This document shows, one piece after another, positions 12,339 through 12,424 of a stretch of DNA of 12,424 nt. The notes beneath the pieces are model-generated. The model saw only the letters and a program-made list of their open reading frames with translations. It did not search any database and was not told the origin of the DNA. Origin of the DNA: JAGMDK01 sp023128695 (GTDB taxonomy: Bacteria; Planctomycetota; Phycisphaerae; UBA1845; Fen-1342); the NCBI GenBank assembly GCA_030628805.1, contig DAOVQG010000121.1, forward strand, positions 1 to 12,424. The letters are read 5' to 3'. A program made the position numbers and the translations under genes. How positions within the stretch are numbered: position 1 is the stretch's first letter; each line of letters opens with the position of its first letter.

Positions 12339-12422
12339 ATGATGGGCAAGATTATCGGGGTGCATGACATCACCGGCGCGCCGCTCGTCAATTCCACTGA
12401 AGCCCGAACCGACGAGTCATGA
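12339..12422 (+). CDS. Possible 27-codon small ORF overlapping the start of a downstream gene
   Basis: ATG 12339 (or ATG 12342) opens a frame ending TGA 12420-12422: MMGKIIGVHDITGAPLVNST followed by EARTDES. The stop overlaps ATG 12419-12421 (ATGA), which would start a gene running past the window edge; such overlaps are typical of translational coupling. The upstream GGTGG is only 3 nt from the first ATG, close for a ribosome site. The peptide is not recognised. It could be a real small protein, a leader peptide or chance; the residue mix looks protein-like. Confidence 0.35.
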   Translation: MMGKIIGVHDITGAPLVNSTEARTDES

Positions 12423-12424
12423 CG

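Overview
The window is GC-rich bacterial DNA and probably chromosomal. It looks like a planctomycete, possibly Phycisphaerae-like. That is inference from style: secreted proteins have Thr/Gln/Pro/Ala linkers (TTQPATAP, PATTSAP), the adenylosuccinate lyase is of the eukaryotic type, REC-only response regulators are abundant, and the intergenic DNA is crowded with several families of short hairpin repeats. No rRNA, tRNA or CRISPR array was seen.

Layout. Bases 1-1658 (+) hold a small lipoprotein-like gene whose 5' end is fused in frame to a 48-bp tandem repeat, then a secreted/membrane-anchored protein of unknown function. Bases 1641-1770 are two abutting microsatellite-like arrays (7-bp, then 8-bp period). 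Bases 1791-5645 (+) are a compact run of an amidohydrolase, a cystathionine beta-lyase-type PLP enzyme (metC) and an adenylosuccinate lyase (purB). Bases 5646-5986 are a repeat-rich convergent intergenic region. Bases 5987-10947 (-) are a phosphorelay cluster. In transcription order it holds two REC-only regulators (10947-10543 and 10521-10120), a repeat-bearing gap, a third REC-only regulator (9776-9375), a REC-histidine kinase hybrid (9331-8192) and a membrane Cache-HAMP-histidine kinase (8005-5987). No DNA-binding or enzymatic output domain is encoded among them. Bases 11407-12042 (+) are mobA (molybdenum cofactor guanylyltransferase). A 27-codon ORF with an ATGA overlap onto a further gene closes the window.

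The most notable structure is a 193-bp element present twice in direct orientation (10957-11149 and 12050-12242, about 97% identical by hand count). It has GTAAG...TTCAGC terminal inverted repeats and each copy is flanked by its own 8-bp target duplication, so it behaves as a non-autonomous MITE. GTAA ends with 8-bp duplications suggest mobilisation by an IS66-type transposase (inference). One copy sits in the 5' leader of a response-regulator gene, between a strong predicted promoter and the start codon, and cuts its Shine-Dalgarno sequence. The other copy abuts the mobA stop codon.

How the genes work together: the kinases and single-domain regulators plausibly form a multistep phosphorelay from a periplasmic signal to a target outside the window. 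The metC-purB pair are housekeeping enzymes of methionine and purine synthesis, only 6 bp apart and probably cotranscribed. mobA serves molybdoenzyme maturation and has no visible partner here.
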